Source: Enoplolaimus lenunculus
Lineage: Eukaryota > Nematoda > Enoplea > Enoplida > Thoracostomopsidae
Length of the DNA: 64,000 bases
Reading direction: 5' to 3'
Assembly: GCA_030248215.1 (NCBI GenBank)
Contig: JASANG010003582.1
Coordinates: forward strand, 186,001-250,000
In this document: piece after piece, positions 27,546 to 41,042 of the stretch
How the letters are laid out: every line of letters begins with the position of its first letter
Position numbering within the stretch: position 1 is the first letter of the stretch
Translations under genes and position numbers: made by a program
The notes under the pieces: generated by a model
The model's input: the letters and a program-made list of their open reading frames with translations, nothing else
Database searches by the model: none
What the model was told of the DNA's origin: nothing

Positions 27546-30340
27546 ATTATTTGTTGTACTTAGGGATATTGTTAGGCAAAATTTCCGTCAGAAACACAAA
27601 ATAGAAGCTAATTCATTACGTATTAAAAATCACTTAAAGCTACATAATCTGACTTTTCGTTATATTATTAGTATGTAAAAATTACATTGTAAACACAATT
27701 TTAGCGCAAAATTTAGGTGCAAGTTTTTGATTTCGGTTCGTGCTCGGTAGGCTTAAGTCGGGGTGCTCCAATGTGCTTCTTCCAGTGGATCACGCGGTAT
27801 CATATACCGTGACACAGAATAAGGAAACAGTGTCGCCATCACTGCTGTATTCGTTTTGTTTTAGCGATTGTTTTATTGCACCTAAGGGTTAATTGTTGTG
27901 TAAAAATACTAAAGCCATTTTAATTTGATGTTTCAGGATAGTTACTTTCAAAATTTAGACAAACTAAAGGGTAATGCCTTTATAAACAAAACGAATTTGA
28001 AAAAAAGATGATTTGCCTGGTTATAAAGATGATGAAGTTAATTTGTCACGAACTTTTCAGATGGCAGGATACAGAGTTCGTGTTCGTCAAAACCTAAATG
28101 TTGAGGTACCTACGTTTTACACGACTTATAGTTGGGTTCTTTGAGATGGCCTGGAGGCCGGCTGTTTTAAAAATACTTTGTTGCAAGGGTATTTGCCGCA
28201 AAAAATGGCGATTATTTTGAAACCCGCTAGCTTTTATTAATTTTACGTGCGTCAGAAAAACGTGTTTTATAGAGATTTTATGCGCTAAGTCAATAAACAA
28301 TGAGACAATATCGAAACTATTGGCAATTTACCACTTTTAGCTTTAAGTTTAGTTGCAATAGTTTTCTAATGTGTACAAATTAAAATGTATTGTACTAATC
28401 CCAACAGACCTAGAGCAGTTCCTCACGTTATAAAAACGTTGCGAAGAGCGTGTTGCAATCTCTATGGCACCGAACTGACCATATTTTGTATACCTTCTGC
28501 TATGAACCTAAACTTTTGTAATTCACAAAAAGTTAAACGGCTTATTGTGGTATTTGATAAAGTTTTAGAACATAAGTATTACAAAAACGTTTTCTCATAT
28601 TTTTTAAGTTATATTTTGACCAGAAAGTCCTTTTATCATAGGATTCGACTGATTTGTAATTACTAGCTTGTTGCTTGGACCGGTGAAAGAAGGCATCGCT
28701 GCTGTAAGTATCAGGGTTGTTTTGTCATATTTATGCTTTTAGAATAACATACTGTTGGCATGTAAACTCGGTTCCTTGAGTTTGTGTTGTGGTTATCATA
28801 CTGATTCGATTCTTATTGCACTGGTTCTTATAAAGAGGTTAGGAAAATTTGACAAATTTTTCGATAAAAAATTTAAGAAAATTCTTGATTCGAATTTATA
28901 AAATTCAAATAAACTCAATGAAAACGAGTTTTCACAATTGATTTGAAAAAAGACAAGTAATTAATTACTAATTTAGAACATTAGTTGAATGTAATGATTT
29001 TATTCGTATCAATTTTGAAAAATTAATAGTTTTCCTTTCGATCGACCTTGAAATTGTTGATATTAAAGGTCTGGTTCGATTATATAAATAACAACAGAAT
29101 TGTCGACTACTGTCGTGATCAAACAAAACTCACAATTACTCCACTTTGTTTATAACTCTATCCATTTTCATAATTATGTATATAGACTTTTATTCATTCG
29201 AACTTAAATAGAGCCGTTTTGTTCCGGTCACAACGGTGTGCGTAAAGTGCATTACTAAATATTACTGCACAGCTAGGCGTTTGATACAGCTGTAATACGA
29301 TTGCCATTGGTACGATAAGCGATTGGTACACAATGCATTGTACTAATAATTAATTGATACGTTAATAGATTGGTACATGACATATATATTGATAAAAAGA
29401 GTAAAATTAAAATTGCTATCTTAGTTTGCAAAAACTTAAACGTAGCTGCGAAATTTTTAATACAATAATTTGACTCTACATTGTGGCGTATTTTTTGCGA
29501 GCAAATGGTGAACACAGATGCACGTCGCCAACGGTCATTTTCTTCGTGATTTTCATGTCAAGGATGTGTATTTTTTGACTATCATTTTGACGTCAAATTG
29601 TAAAAATTGACTATTTATACTTTTCTGTTTCCTTTGCTATTTTCAAAATATACTGAGTTCGATTGTGTGCTACGTGTGATAGGGTTGTTGTATAGGAAAA
29701 TATACTAGGGGGAATAGTGAGATATAGCAATCAAAATTGTTCTGATAAACGCAAAACAGCATATTTTTACAAGCTTTAGAATATAAACTTGCTATATTGT
29801 TTAATCGAAATCAATTTTCTCGCTCGTTCACATGACGAAACTTTTAAACGAAGTTGCACTTCCCCAAATGAAATTGTTTACTATCCAGATATCAGTATAT
29901 GTATATTTTCACTCATCATGTTTTTTGACCGTCAAAATGTTTTTATCAATGGCGTGGTGTGCTCATGTACATCATATTGCATTTCGTTGAGTACACGCGT
30001 CGTTTTAAGTGAATTTGTGAAAACTTTCCGTGTTTTATTGGAATCAATAGTGTGTGCTGCGTAGTTAGTTTGGCCGTAGGACACCGGAAGTGGTTTCTCT
30101 GTCAGTACACCACACTGCAATAGAGCAAGCTTACGTTTCAAACACTATTTTTCCTTCCGCCTCGGCTTTAAGGGCTAACTGAGCTGCTACGGTTTTCTTG
30201 CACTGTTTTTTTCTGTTAAGCATCAGAGTTTTGTTTGCGTCCTGCCTGCATACAATGTTCCGGCAAAGTTTGTGGTGCAATTTTCCACATATACTACTAA
30301 CCATCACAGCTCAGGTTAGGAGCTTGATCCTGTAGCAAAA
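27546..30340. other. gene-free interval
   Basis: Both strands carry only short frames with no recognisable protein. An ATG-containing 45-bp segment after TTTTCAG at 28060, followed by GTACCT, looks like an exon but has no partner. 27793-27815 holds a small hairpin (GGTATCATATACC). Confidence 0.4.
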
Positions 30341-30598
30341 CATTGTAAAATCCAATGAGTTCATTAATCAACTCAGAGAGAATTAGTTATTTCTGTTGTC
30401 TCTGAGTTAATGCGAGCAAATATCAACTCACTATGAGCTGATTCAATTCCGAGCACGGTTAGTAATTAGCTCAGAATGCGTTAATTCAATTCAAAATCCT
30501 GAGTTCTGAAAGACCTAATTTAGAGCTCACGCTTGTCAGTCTATTAAACACATTCTGAGTTAAAATCAACTCACTGGAATTTACAGTGAAGAAGAATG
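30341..30598. mobile_element. MITE with ~37-bp TIRs, 258 bp
   Basis: Left CATTGTAAAATCCAATGAGT followed by CAACTCAGA; the right end read inverted gives CACTGTAAATTCCAGTGAGT followed by TAACTCAGA. GAGTTAA/TTAACTC words recur inside. No frame and no clear target duplication. Confidence 0.72.
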
Positions 30599-31221
30599 TT
30601 TTTCGTTTTTGAAAACTTTGGTATTTCAAATCGGGTTTATGATCGATACGCCTAAACTTTTTCAGCTTGAGAAAACCTAACGTAAGATATTAATCTTGGT
30701 ATTCTATTTAAAGCACTCATTTATATCGTCTCTCCAGTAGAGTAGGTCTCAATTTCAAAACACATAGCCGAATTATGGTTTTATATGAAGCACAGAGCTT
30801 TAGTTCGGATGAGATAAGCTTTTTTGATGCTAGTAATTAAATTTATTTTTCATAAAATATGGTTTATTATGCATCGATATTATCTCAGCAGGAAACTTGT
30901 GTAAAAAATGTAAACACCCGACAAGGGATGTAACGATGTGAGTCATGCTTTCCCTATCCAAGATTGCAAGATACTCTTTAACAAGAATGCAACTGGGAAC
31001 ATTCTGTGTATTCCGTGTAAAAAAAAAGAATGTACTCAGCGCGCATTGCTTTTTTAGCCGACCCCGCTTTATTTACGGGGAGGATACGTTGCACTAATAT
31101 TTTTGAATTTTAGCTATAGTTGTTCCGATTATTTTCTTCGCGCGCTGGTACATTTTGTGCCATGTCATTTAGCACCCCAGTAGTTGCACACTCTTGTCTA
31201 AGAGTGATCATCCGCTCTCTG

Positions 31222-31468
31222 GGGCGTAGCCAAGGTGGGGGGCCAGCGAAGCATGCACCCAATGGTTTTGGAGAAATTTCATTTTTGAGTAAATTGAAAC
31301 GATGACCTTTATAATGAACAGGGCCGGAGCAGGCACCCCCGCCCGCACCACCAATTTGGGGGCCCACCCGTAAAAAGGCTTCCACCCTAACTGATTGAAA
31401 CAAAAGCCGCCGAAGTTTTGAATTGCGTAGCCCCCTTGCCAAACGAAAATCCTGGCTACGCCCATGTC
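31222..31468. mobile_element. GGGGCGTAGCCA-type MITE, ~247 bp
   Basis: GGGGCGTAGCCAAGGTGGGG at the left and the inverted TTGGCAAG...CTGGCTACGCCCATG at the right. The glycine-rich frame on the minus strand across it is a by-product of the GC-rich ends. Confidence 0.65.
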
Positions 31469-32831
31469 TGCTCATGCTGTAAAACCTACAATGTTAATAA
31501 ATATAAAGTTAGTCGGCCGTTTTCGATCGGTAGAAATATAATTTTTTACCAGAGTTTCATACAAGTACGTATTCCAATAACCAGTATGTTAATTTACAAC
31601 GCATACGAACTGGGTGTATACGAAATGGGATAGGTGAAATATATACCACGTCGAATTTCTAAAAAGACCATAAAAAGGACACTTTTTACAAGTTTTGAAA
31701 TAATTGGAATATATTATCGAGGCCATTTTTTGTCATTTCGCCCTCACAAAAAATTCTGTGGCTTACACAACTAATGCATCAAGTACACGAGTATTCTGTT
31801 CGATGAAAAGATTGGCTTGTGGTCAAATTAACATTGACGAAGCCAAGAGGACAATAAACTACGAAAGAAGTGGAGAACTGCTTTCGCATAAACGTTACGA
31901 CCAATGTAAAGAACATGGGTGGAACAGTAGTATAAACATATTCATAACTGTAAGCCTAATAGTAAGAATTAGCTTATATCTAAGCTTCATCCAAGCAATA
32001 AAAATTAGTCCAAAGCTTAAGCTTGCTCTATTCCAGTAGCAGAGAAAACGTTTCGCCGCTGAACTTTACACGGGCCAAACTTATGAACAGGGATCTTTGA
32101 CAACAGACCCGGTGAAACGCTTGATATTTCTGAAAATTATAACACAAAATGCGTAGCGGCTTGGAATATTGAGCGATCGACCATGTATAGTTCACTCGGT
32201 TACCACCAAACCGTAGCAATTTATTCGTAAAAATTTGTGAAGTCACAAAATGTGCACTAAAAACGTAAAAAAATAATGTTTTAAAAATTTGTTGTTGAAC
32301 TTAAAGTAATAAAAGGATGAACATTATTTTTCTAACTGGTGTAATTTTTGGTCTTTTATAATGATCCTCCATACAATTAAATTATGAATAAGACATCAGC
32401 GGTGGACTCAGAAATGTGGTGAAGTTTTAAATTTATGCCATTTTGTCGTAATGGATGTTACATTATTGTTGGACTTTAGTCTAACTATAATTATAAATAG
32501 AAAATTTTTTATTACATTTTATCAGCATGACTAAGTGTTGACACATGAAAATTCAGCGATCATTATGCATTAATTTACGATTGTGGCTTTTTTATAATAA
32601 AAGCAGCGGCGGCGAGTACATGGTGGGTTAGCGAGGTTCATTCCGTCCGGAAATTAAAACAAACGACGAAAAGGTCGATTAACAAGCTTTAGAAAAAAAC
32701 ACTTTGCTATACATTCACTTGTCAGTAATTTTTTATCGCTCGGTACACCCGCTTACAAACAAGTTTATATCAAGTTATAAGTTTATTTTGTTTCAAAATG
32801 AAATTCTGACTAAGCCGCTGAATATAAATAA

Positions 32832-33156
32832 CAGGGTGCAACCGGAATTATAAAATACCGGAACCGGAAAGTTAAAAAATACCGGAATCGGAAAACAAAA
32901 AATGGTTGCTACCGAAAAATATATTTTAATGCTATTTTATCGCTTTTAATAGTGTAAACACACTATGTACAATTCCAAAATCCTGAAACAAATGTAATAG
33001 CTGGAACCTATTTTTCTTTAATTTTCGAATGAGAAAAATTTTCAATATCGAAAATACCGGAAACTGCTGGTGAAAAAGTACCGGACTTATTACCGGAACA
33101 GGATAGTGAAAAATACCGGATTTCCCTACCGGACCTGGAATTCCGGTTGTACTCAG
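32832..33156. mobile_element. hAT-like MITE, 325 bp, CAGGGTGCAACCGG family
   Basis: Starts CAGGGTGCAACCGGAATTAT and ends with the inverted AATTCCGGTTGTACTCAG. The flanks ATAAATAA and ATACACAA match at 6 of 8. Several TACCGGAA words lie near each end. Non-coding. Confidence 0.72.
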
Positions 33157-36100
33157 ATACACAAGGATGTTAATTTATTATGCAGTACACAAAATTTTCC
33201 GTTTTACCTTCCACCATCGAAATCATAGATCTTCAGTCATCGGATTTAATTTGTTTGCAGGCTGCAAAGGAAGCATATGGTTTAAGCCTGGTGCACAGGA
33301 ACAAGAGATATACGTGAATCTGCGCTCAAGGGTTTTCAAAACCAGTGCTTTGTTTTCGGATTTAATGCTTAAATTTGTTTGAAGTCAAGCTCGTTTCTCT
33401 GGCAAGGTTTCTTTAACTTGTAATTTTATATTACGCCTGCCTCCTTAAACGAATCTCAGCTTTTATATCAGTTGCTACGCTTCTATGATCCCCGCTGAAA
33501 TAAAGGGGTGATATGATCAAATCCCTGCTATGCGTTATCTTTAAAATATACTAAAATAGAACAGTTTTATCAGTGCAATGTCAATGATTTAAATTTGAAT
33601 AGACAAAAACAGAAATGTAAGCTAGGGTCAAATTTGACTACCGGAAGTTTCGCTTTAACTTGTTGGTTTTAAAATTGAAGCAAATCATTAACTAATTCAA
33701 TTCAGTGACAAAATTTGAAGAAACTGAAACCATGAATTTTCAATTTTTTGCGAGCAATTGTAGCCAACAAGGGAAATTTTTTACCGGTGTATTTTGTCGG
33801 GGACATGCTGGGTGCTACCGTGACAAATTTTTTTCAAGAAATGTTGAGAGATATATCCCGTATCAGTCCTTGCGCCTCTGGCTGTCTAACCATTTTTTTA
33901 GTTTGCTTTCAGAAAAGAAAGATTTGCATCTATAGCTGCTCATTTCAAAATTTTGCCCTGGACTCCTTTGTAACTCCTCGCGACCCAATATTCTAACGAA
34001 GCCCATTCAAGAACATTGAATCTCTTTTGAAATAAATTACACTTTACCGATGATATTAACCTTAATCTATAGGTTTAACTTTTGCCTCAGGCATATTTGA
34101 AAGTAATTTGACTTTAGTTAAAACGTATGAAATTAACAAATGACAAATTCGGCAAGTGTGACTACAGAAAATGGCTTGTGGCAAAAAAATACCAAGAGTT
34201 CTTGTATGTATGTCTTAAAAATGACTTAAAATAACTTTTTTAACTTTAAACTATCAATCTCAACATTTACCCTTACTATCCGTAACCATCGTTGAGCAAA
34301 ATCGCTCGAGGTTACTAACAAATACAGTAAAACCGAAATGTAATAAAGGATTTTTCATGAACTTTTCAAAATAAATAATTAAATTTTTATTAACTGTATT
34401 TGCTGATCTCTAACTAATTTCAGCGTTGTCTTCGAATCTGAACCATTCCTGATTTAACCGAAACTGTTTTAATAAAATGTGTATTGCAGGAGCATAACAT
34501 TATTTGTTAAAGGACATTCTTACGCCTGGGCTTTAGGTTAGGCTTAGGCTCAGGGATATCTTTATCCTACTGTTGCCTTCCTGTTCTATACATTGTCCCA
34601 ATCTTATAATGGTTACTCAATTGTAACGTTAAACGCCAGTTTTCAAGTCCAACACAACCGAGTTCAAAACTCTAGTTATGGCAAATAGTTACTTAGTGAA
34701 GATTGGTAGTCAACGTCACATCCTAGAGAAGCTGAAATGTCCTAGTGATGGCTGCGGAAATTTTGCATGGTCTATCAGCGCAGCAAAATTTTTGTGGGGG
34801 TCACTAGTCCCCTGATCAATTTAGCTACGGGTCCGTAACGATAAAAGTTTTGTTTTTGTGAATGATGTTTAGAATTGATTCATCTCTATAGTATAGTGAA
34901 CAGATTTCATGCAAAATATTTTAGCAGCATTTATTGAATTGGATGTTTCCAAACTTGTCATGTTATATGCTATGCCAGGCGCCCAGTACTTGATCTAGAA
35001 ACCGGAGGGGGGCAAATACGCTGAGATGCAATATAATGGCGAAAGAAAACTCACGAGCGAGTGCACAAATCCAAATCAATAATTTGTGATCTGGGGTGTT
35101 TAGTACTTTTTTGTACCATTTTCCATCTGCGTTATGCAAGATTTTCTTGTTTCAAAAATGGAAAAGGTCCCGCCCCCTTCAGCTTCCCCGCTGCTGAGCC
35201 TCGGAGCCATGACTGGTATTTTATTACTTCAATGAATATCATACAGGATTTAACAATTGTAGTTGTACTATATTAAAATGTTGAAAGTGACTGACCTAAA
35301 TTTTAAATAGAGCGATATTTTCGAGTGCAATTTACGCTCGGCAGCTGATAATATGGCTTTTTAACTTTTCCTGTCGTCCGAATCAACTAAAAAGTTATAC
35401 TGTAAAAATCCGCTATAAGCGAGCTGTACCACGTTTGACTGAAATTTTTTTGCGATTATAGTATTAAAGATTTTTAAGTCAAAAAATCAAAGCATACAAA
35501 TTTTGAAATTTTAATCATTTTCGATGTATTCGATTGCTCTCTTTAAACACGTCTCCCGTAAAGTGGCTATCAGCAATTCTGGGGCAGACTTCTATTATTT
35601 GGACTCAAAATGGGGACCGCTTTTTTATTACTTGAACACTTATTTGGGTCACTGCAGTAGTCAATAATGCATAATACACTGTGCATTAATATTGCTATGT
35701 GTATGCACTACACCAAGTATCCACAAGACGCAAAAGAGCGCTCCTTGCACTCAAGCATCAAGCTTCTATAGCTGAGTGGTAATAAATCCCACCCATTCTA
35801 GTCTCTGACTTTCGAAATTTAGCACAAAAGTAGGGTTCCGATGAAATAGATAATATCCATGTTACAAAGAATTAGGGAAAATTTTTCAATTACACGTTAT
35901 GAGGGAAACACATTCAACTATAATGTGTTGAATATAATTTTACACGGTATTAATATTTTCAGAATTTATATAATAGGTATCAGGTGACTGTATTAATTAA
36001 ATGGATAACTAAATAATTCAGCTTTTTTAACATAATGTTGTGAAATATAATAAGTTGTATTTGTTATAGAGTAATGCCTGTTGCGTTATCATACCAGATT

Positions 36101-36774
36101 CGACTGGTAAGAGTTGCTTGAATATGATGGTCCAGGTTAATTAGATGCTAAAAGGGCTAGCCGCAAGCTTAAGTCTAGACCTTACAGTTCGCATTATCCT
36201 TATACTTAGGCTTACGCTTATACTCTTAAACGTAGGTTTAAGCTAAGGCTTAGCATAGATTTAGCGGGTAGACCCTTATAGTTAACAAGGCCAGTTTGAT
36301 AATTGTACTAAAGCTTGGTATACTTAAAATATATCTTAAAATATGACGCCAGCTTAATCAATAGCTCAATTAAGCTTAGGCTTGAACTCAACATGCAAAA
36401 CAAGGTTGCAGCAAATAGGCCAGATGAGATTGCAGCAAATTAATATGCAAGATAATGTTGGCAGTCTAAGGTGTCAGAGTTTGACAGTAAAGTCTAAAAA
36501 CGTTAATACTCTTTTTAGCTATTTCTTTATTTTCCCACGCACTAGTGTTAATTCAGTTAAAGGCACATCTCCGCCTTTCCATATTGTCGTTTATCAATGT
36601 TCTGAGCCTATTAATGGTAGAAAAAGTCTGAAGCATAAGCCAATTGCATACTGCATTTATTTCAATCATTATGTGTTTAGGAAACATTTTGAGTGTAAAA
36701 TTTTGTTGAATATAAGTTTGTTTTCTTTGAGATTGGCAACTGGCTAAATTGACTATGATAATCGTTATTTCTAG
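33157..36774. other. gene-free interval
   Basis: No protein recognised. 34525-34600 contains TTTAGGTTAGGCTTAGGCTC and CTGTTCTATACATTGTCCC, the hexamer-bearing repeat also seen near 63.1 kb. 35575-35660 is an end of the long-TIR family. 36180-36260 has further TTAGGCTTACGC-like words. Confidence 0.45.
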
Positions 36775-36795
36775 AGCGCTTGGAGAATTACAGTG

Positions 36796-37304
36796 ATGTC
36801 GCTGCTGTTTCATTTATGTGATAGCCAGATTTCTGCGCCTCGTGGCAGCGTTCAAGGAATTAATGAAGATTTCGTTACAGGTATCTTTTTATTAGTACAA
36901 GCTACATTTCAATGCATAATGATTTATTAATTGCGCTTTATCTAATAGTTCGATTTATCTTTTGCCTTTATAACACTGATAAAGATGAACTGTCATAAAT
37001 AAGTTTAGCTCTTGTACGCTTGTGCACCTGATTTGGCTTTGGCTTAGGTTTTGAAAAAGACTTACCTATCCCTAACCTCAAACCAATGCTAAATCCTTAC
37101 CTTAAAAGTTCAATTAAGGCTGTAAGAGGAAATTTTTTATATATATTATGCTAGTTGGCGGCGAAGATACAAAATCTGGAATAAATAGGAATTAAATGAA
37201 AAGTAACCTGTCTTACAGATCTCGACAAGCTGAGCTCAACGTTAACATCTTTACGGCTGGCTGCACGACCAACGGTTCAAAAGTTACTGATTACGATATT
37301 ATAG
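36796..37304 (+). CDS. possible small two-exon gene or 3' end of an unknown gene
   Basis: Candidate exon 36775-36880 lies between TTTCTAG and GTATCT and is open in one frame only; it contains ATG at 36796. The next candidate exon 37219-37304 follows CTTACAG and ends in TAG. The pieces join in phase (G plus AT gives Asp), giving 56 residues from the ATG. The product would read MSLLFHLCDSQISAPRGSVQ, continue through NEDFVTDLDKLSSTLTSL and end RPTVQKLLITIL, an amphipathic helical pattern. No family is recognised. The frame also continues upstream of the ATG to the acceptor, so these could be the last two exons of a longer gene. Phase agreement alone has about a one-in-three chance of arising randomly. 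Confidence 0.28.
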
Positions 37305-38345
37305 TGCAAACGTGCACACATGTGAAAGGAATATCTAACATTCATATACTTGTAAATACAAGCTTTACCAGGTTTATTCTTTAAGCAAATTTTGATGACG
37401 GATGTGCAGTTATAAACGCAGTAATAACTTAAAATTTAAACAGCCATACCTTTTGAACCATGGGCCCTCCAGCCTAAAAGTGCCACCGTTGAACTCAGCG
37501 CCTCGAGATTCGATATCAGTAAGGTTATCCGCTTTTCATTGAATTCCTTTTATCGTACTTCCGCCCTGGGGCTGCCGGGAGATTACAGCCTCAAATACTT
37601 TTTCCAGACGCATACTTATACAATCTGGTCTTTGGTTTAGTTTAAATGAAAGGGTTAAAACATTCATCTTGCTTCTCGCTCGCTCTGCTCGCGAATTTTT
37701 CACTATATCTGGTAGTATAATGATATAAACACGATCTTATGTCGCAAGCAGGACTTCTGTAACAGCATCAGGAGCATTTTGCCTTGGAATTTCCCTCTGC
37801 TAAAAGATCTAAAGTGTGGTTTTGGGTTGGGTGCGGGCTGAGGTTGGCAAGGTACAGTTTTGTTCTATTGTAAAGATGTTTAAATAATTGCCAGTTCTAG
37901 TTAGCGCTGTACTTAGCGCCGCTTAGTCCGCCAATGTGAGGAAGCCGGTAAAAATAACCCTGTGTTGGAAAGCAAAATAAATTTCAAAAACATTACTATG
38001 TCAAAAAATGACCTTTTTTGACAAGTTTCAATACAAAAAATACGCCTGGCTTCTCGTTCGCCTCGTTCACGAAATTTTCTCTCCACGTAGGATAGTCATA
38101 TGTATGATTTTAACGAAATGAGAGTCGCGAACTGAACTCTTAATAATTGAAGCTACTGTTTCAGTCACACAGCTCCTGCATTTGTGTATTCTTTTACGAT
38201 GGCGCTATTCTTTTTTGATTTGGCGCCGTACGGCATTATGCTCACAATGATTGATGCGGCACGGTGACATGTACTGAAGGAGGGTGTCGCACGATAAACA
38301 AATGTAGTGCCACCCTTACTAGTCAACCAAAAAAAACCACCCACA
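37305..38345. other. gene-free interval
   Basis: 37640-38110 is a dispersed repeat with two GCTTCTCGCTCGCTCTGCTC-like stretches (37672 and 38050), related to 5270-5830. No coding sequence seen. Confidence 0.45.
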
Positions 38346-39248
38346 AAACTAGAAAAAAATGCTCAGCACTTGAGCAAAAAGGGATATGTTTCATATTCCT
38401 ATTAAAAGTATGGTAAACTAGATCAGCACATTCGCTTGATGTAACCTGGAAAAGTATTAAGAAGCAATAGCTGCCAAAATCATGTTAATTATTAATTTTT
38501 CTGAAACATATTGCGGACAGCAAATCTATTTCTAACATTGAAGTTTTTGACAGGACTTGTTAGCAATTTTCAGAAATTCCTTAGGGTCGCAGAGACATGG
38601 CTGAGGTATACCGCTCTTTGATTTTGCAAGTTAATCGATGTTGCCAAAATACGGTGCGATTTGTGAGCTTCAATAGTCGTGACTATGCAGTGAAACAGAT
38701 AAATAACTCGGGTGGGAAATGCGCATTTATATAATTTGTCACTAAGGTAAAAAATCGAGTAAACTCAAAAGTCACTTATAAGTGGAGCCTTTTTAAAGCA
38801 TCAATTGCGATTCGTTTTGTGACGTCTGTTCAAGAAAGTATCTAACAAAATTGGTCATCAAAACTCTAACAGCCATTATGTCGCCACACAATGCTCTTAT
38901 GAAATTCAATTAAGTATCGTAATACAAAGCCATAGGTAAATTCAATACGTTTTGTAGAGAACTTCAATATCTATTCATGGATTCCAAGCTACATCTGTCT
39001 ACATTTCAGAAATAATTTCGCTTTGCATTCAAGAAAAGCATCTGTTTCTTACAAAAATATTACAGAAATTTTTCTGTCCGCAATATGTTTCAGAAAAATT
39101 AATAATTAACATGATTTTGGCAGCTATTGCTTCTTAATACTTTTCCAGGTTACATCAAGCGAATGTGCTGATCTAGTTTACCATACTTTTAATAGGAATA
39201 TGAAACATATCCCTTTTTGCTCAAGTGCTGAGCATTTTTTTCTAGTTT
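38346..39248. mobile_element. foldback element, 903 bp, with 175-bp identical inverted arms
   Basis: 38346-38520 and 39074-39248 are exact inverse copies as far as I can read them (175 bp each). They begin AAACTAGAAAAAAATGCTCA at the outer ends and reach ATATTGCGGACAG at the inner ends. The ~550-bp centre has no open frame. Arm identity implies recent insertion or ongoing gene conversion. A target duplication is not obvious. Confidence 0.88.
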
Positions 39249-39284
39249 CAACCGCTTTACCAAGCTGCTGCATTAATCCATTGG

Positions 39285-41042
39285 GGTGACATCGTCCGTT
39301 GCGGTGAAGCTAACCGTTTGTGTGAAACCAACAATTGGGCTGAAACCGACCGTTGAGGTGAAACCAGCCGTTAGGGTGAAACTAACCTCTGGGGCAAAAT
39401 TAACCGCTGGGGTGAAATTAACCGCTGGGGTGAAACGAGCCCCTGGGGTGAAACGAACCGTTGGGCAAAACCAACCGTTGGGGTGAAACCAACCGTTGGG
39501 GTGAAACCAACCGTTGGGGTGAAACCAACCGTTGGAGTGAAACCAACCGTTGGGGTGAAACCAACCGTTGGGGTGAAACCAACCGTTGAGGTAAAACCAA
39601 CCGTTGGGGTGAAACCAACCGTTGGGGTGAAATCAACCGTTGGGGTGAAATCAACCGTTGGGGTGTAATCAACCGTTGTGTGAAATCAACCGTTGGGCTG
39701 AAACCAACCGTTGGGTTGAAACCAACCGTTAGGGTGAAATCAACCGTTGTGTGAAATCAACCGTTGGGCTGAAACCGACCGTTGGGATGAAACCGACCGT
39801 TGGGATGAAACCAATGGTTAGGGTGAAACCAATCGTTGGGGTGAAACCAATCGTTGGGGTGAAACCAACCGTTGGAGTGAAACCAACCGTTGAGGTGAAA
39901 CCAACCGTTGGGGTGAAAACGACCGTTGGGGTGAAACCAACCATTTGGGTAAAACCAACCGTTAGGGTGAAACCAATCGTTGGGGTGAACCGATCGTTGG
40001 AGTGAAACCAACCGTTGGGGTGAAGCCCACCGTTGGAGTAAAACCAACCGTTGGTGTGAAACCAACCGTTGAGGTGAATCCAACCGTTGGGGTGAAACCA
40101 ACCGTTGGGGTGAAACCAACCGTTGGGGTGAAACCAACCGTTGGTGCAAAACCAACCGTTGGGGCAAAACCAACCGTTGAGGCAAAACCAACCGTTGGGG
40201 TGAAACCAACCGTTGGGGTGAAACCAACCGTTGGGGCGAAACCGACAGTTGGGGTGAAACCCACCGTTGGGGTGAAACCAAACGTTGGGGTGAAACCAAC
40301 CGTTGGGCTGGAACCGACTGTTGGGGTGAAACCAACCGTTGGGGCAAAACCAACCGTTGGGGCAAAACCAACCGTTGGGGCAAAACCAACCGTTGGGGTG
40401 AAACCAACCGTTGGGGTGAAACCAACCGTTGGGGTGAAACCAACCGTTGGGGTGAAACCAACCGTTGGGGTGAAACCAACCGTTGGGGTGAAACCAACCG
40501 TTGGGGTGAAACCAACCGTTGGGGTGAAACCAACCGTTGGGGTGGAACCGACTGTTGGGGTGAAACCAACCGTTGGGGTAAAACCAACCGTTGGGGTGGA
40601 ACCGACTGTTGGGGTGAAACCAACCGTTGGGGTGAAACCAACCGTTGGGGTGAAACCAACCGTTGGGGTGAAACCAACCGTTGGGGTGAAACCGACTGTT
40701 GGGGTGAAACCAACCGTTGGGGCAAAACCAACCGTTGGGGTGAAACCAGCCGTTGGGGTGAAACCAACCGTTGGGGTGGAACCGACTGTTGGGGTGAAAC
40801 CAACCGTTGGGGTAAAACCAACCGTTGGGGTGGAACCGACTGTTGGTGTGAAACAAACCGTTGGGATGAAACCAACCGTTGGGGCAAAACCAACCGTTGG
40901 GGTGAAACCAATTGTTGGGGCAAAACCAACCGTTGGGGTGAAACCAACCGTTGGGGTGAAACCAACCGTTGGGGTGAAACCAACCGTTGGGGTGAAACCG
41001 ACTGTTGGAGTGAAACCAACCGTTGGGGTGAAACCAACCGCA
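39285..41042 (+). repeat. 18-bp minisatellite array, ~98 units
   Basis: Unit GTGAAACCAACCGTTGGG, mostly uninterrupted from about 39470 on, with the first 10 units more degenerate. Variant units (GCAAAACC, GTGGAACCGACT) recur in blocks, showing that the array grew by duplicating multi-unit segments. As the unit is six codons without stops, frames up to 428 codons stay open on both strands (repeats VKPTVG on plus; PNGWFH, PQRLVS and TPTVGF on minus). These are not evidence of a protein. Confidence 0.95.

Noticed and set aside
31110-31475. 121-codon glycine-rich minus-strand frame
   Set aside because: It coincides with a GGGGCGTAGCCA-type MITE and takes its composition from the GC-rich ends.
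39285-41042. CRISPR-like array
   Set aside because: Direct repeats are contiguous 18-bp units with no unique spacers, in a eukaryotic intron-rich context.
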